Origin: Parus major
Lineage: Eukaryota; Chordata; Aves; Passeriformes; Paridae
Assembly: GCF_001522545.3 (NCBI RefSeq)
Contig: NC_031769.1
Coordinates: 11,829,888 to 11,893,887 of the forward strand
Length of the DNA stretch: 64,000 nt
Direction: 5' to 3'
Below, piece after piece: positions 62,352-64,000 of the stretch (positions within the stretch are counted from its first letter, which is position 1; every line of letters begins with the position of its first letter). Below the pieces are notes generated by a model. That model saw nothing but the letters and a program-made list of their open reading frames with translations, made no database searches and was not told the DNA's origin. Both the position numbers and the translations under genes were made by a program.

Positions 62352-64000
62352 TTTAGAAAAGCAACCAATTTTGGAATTTTCTAAAACTGTTATGGAGAAA
62401 AGCCCTGTTCCATTCATAACTGCTGTTTAACAAATAATTTTAGCAATATGCTTATGAAGCAACACTAAAATTCTGAGTCCACAGAATAAAACCTTGCTTG
62501 AAATCAACGATTTGATCAAGAAATGCCACAGAATGAGTTGCAATCTAATCTCTTCTCAGACATTTAATGGCATACAGGAGTGGCAGAGAGTAATACATTT
62601 AAATCATCTTATTTATTTGAAAAATGTTTCTACAGCATTTTGTCAAAACAGCTGTAGCTGTTGCTTCTGCCAATAGGACATTTGTATGACTGTACAGATC
62701 AGCACAGGCCATTTCCTGCAGGAATATTTTATTCTATAATTAAATGAGGAAGAAAAACACCTGGAGTACTGTTGAAGGATGTAGAGACAAGGTTATTTTG
62801 AGCCAGATTTTACTCCATAGTGTGCTTCCTGGTAGCTTGGTAACAGAATTTCTGGCATGTTGCAATATACCACAGGAACTGGAATGTCCTCGTGCAGGGA
62901 AAATGCCCCTAGGAATTTGTGCCTAGGGAGGATGGGGAGCTGTAGCCTTGGTGTTAAACTGGTACTGCAAGAGGGAAGATGAAGTCATTGCTTCTGCATG
63001 AAAAGCAATATTCCAGATATATGTGAAAAGAGAACCTGATTCCCTCAAAGCATCTTAACATATTCTCTTCCTGGAGAAGACAAAGAGAAGTTCACTGCAG
63101 AACAGGGCTATTTCCATTTTCAACTTGACAGTAATGTCACAACAAAGCATGGGGAGAGAGAGAAAGGAAAGGATTTCCCTACATTTGATTGTGATCATAC
63201 TCTCTCTACCAATAAATCCTCCTCGGTTCATAAAGATTCTTCTAAAGAGCAATTTGATTTTCCTTTGAAAAGCACTGGAGTGCATCCAATGTCATTAGTT
63301 CTTTAAATATGTCCATAGACTACTGCAGGCTTGAAGCTTTGTGAAAAGTCCCTTGTCACTCCTGGCCTTACTTTTCCTCTGTAGGAATCCAAATTAAATT
63401 GTCCTCTGTGTGTTTCCAGTAGCACACAGATATTGAAGGGCTTTAACATTCTCTATACGAGTAGCAAAGCATAATGGGTGAGGCTCCAGGATATGGTTAA
63501 ATTACACGATTGTATTTTAATAGATTTTTCCAAAGAAAGCAAATCTTGATGCAATAGCTTGGAACTACATAACTAATCAAAATAATTCATATTAAATCAG
63601 TGGTATCATATTCCCATTGGACTCTTTTATTTTGGTATATTAATTTAGCTTCTTTTCTTTCTTTTCTTTCTGCCTAATATTAGGTTCTGATTATTTAAAT
63701 TATTAGAGAGATGTTTCTCCTTAAATTAAGGTGCAAAAGAGACCATATGCTAAAGTCAACAGTAAATGTAGAGACAGAGGGTGAGGCAGAAAAATAATTT
63801 AGGAAGTGGGGGAGAGAGAAAAAAAGAGTAAGAGAGAGACAGATGAAGCAGAAAAATACAACCCATGGCCTCCCTTTGGTCCTCTTCTTCTGGTCTTCTC
63901 AGTGTTGCCATGAAACCTCAGAGGGTGCCATGAAGCACAGAGTTCAATGGATTAATATAGACTCAGGCTGGGAGCTTTATACTGCCTTTGTTGACTCCAG
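62352..64000. other. Single-copy DNA to the window end, no gene seen
   Basis: No gene or repeat family is recognised. A purine-rich GA stretch lies at 63809-63841. Open frames are about 60-76 codons with no support. Confidence 0.55.

Noticed and set aside
61989..62430. Three overlapping open frames of about 119-144 codons, K/E- and F/S/L-rich
   Set aside because: They are translations of a hexanucleotide repeat whose period keeps several frames open; not proteins.
1..64000. Search for a CRISPR array, phage, operon or intact endogenous virus
   Set aside because: No regularly spaced direct repeats with unique spacers, no densely packed genes, and no paired LTRs or recognisable retroviral frames were seen; the repeats are of vertebrate type.

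Overview
This is AT-rich vertebrate nuclear DNA, most likely from a passerine bird. The host call rests on repeats. Three segments are CR1 LINE relics, the dominant retrotransposon family of birds. One short element at 56105-56240 joins the 3' half of a tRNA-Ile to a CR1-like tail; that architecture is known from the zebra finch SINE TguSINE1. I found no complete protein-coding gene, no rRNA or functional tRNA gene, no CRISPR array and no bacterial-style operon. The longest open frames outside repeats (about 105-140 codons) are about what chance allows in 64 kb of such DNA, so the window reads as a gene desert or the inside of a very large intron.

Layout. 1-5 kb: single-copy AT-rich DNA with a nested palindrome cluster (3137-3196). 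5.0-7.1 kb: a long decayed CR1 copy on the + strand holding a 31-bp tandem duplication. 7.67-8.30 kb: two splice-bounded open segments, the best (still weak) exon candidates. 8.3-15.8 kb: single-copy DNA with a GA microsatellite and a 26-T run. 15864-15993: a 130-N assembly gap abutting a 21-bp minisatellite, then a small GC-rich patch. 16.6-35.1 kb: mostly featureless AT-rich sequence with A/C-rich tracts. 35.1-37.0 kb: a repeat cluster made of an unrecognised GC-richer block, a CR1 3' end, and two near-identical ~130-bp retroposon-like copies, one flanked by a perfect 21-bp target-site duplication. 37-47 kb: single-copy DNA with a perfect 14-bp-arm inverted repeat at 44263-44292, then a third CR1 3' end (46865-47190). 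47-56 kb: single-copy DNA including a stretch that resembles a conserved non-coding element (50.8-51.1 kb). 56.1 kb: the tRNA-Ile/CR1 SINE. 62.1-62.35 kb: a compound purine hexanucleotide array. The rest is single-copy sequence.

The most unusual item is the twin ~130-bp element at 35646-35772 and 36812-36946. It has a shared sharp end, A-rich tails, a 21-bp duplication around one copy and several complementary arms that suggest a folded parent RNA. I do not recognise it as a named avian repeat. No genes can be shown to work together here; any function in the window is more likely regulatory or structural.
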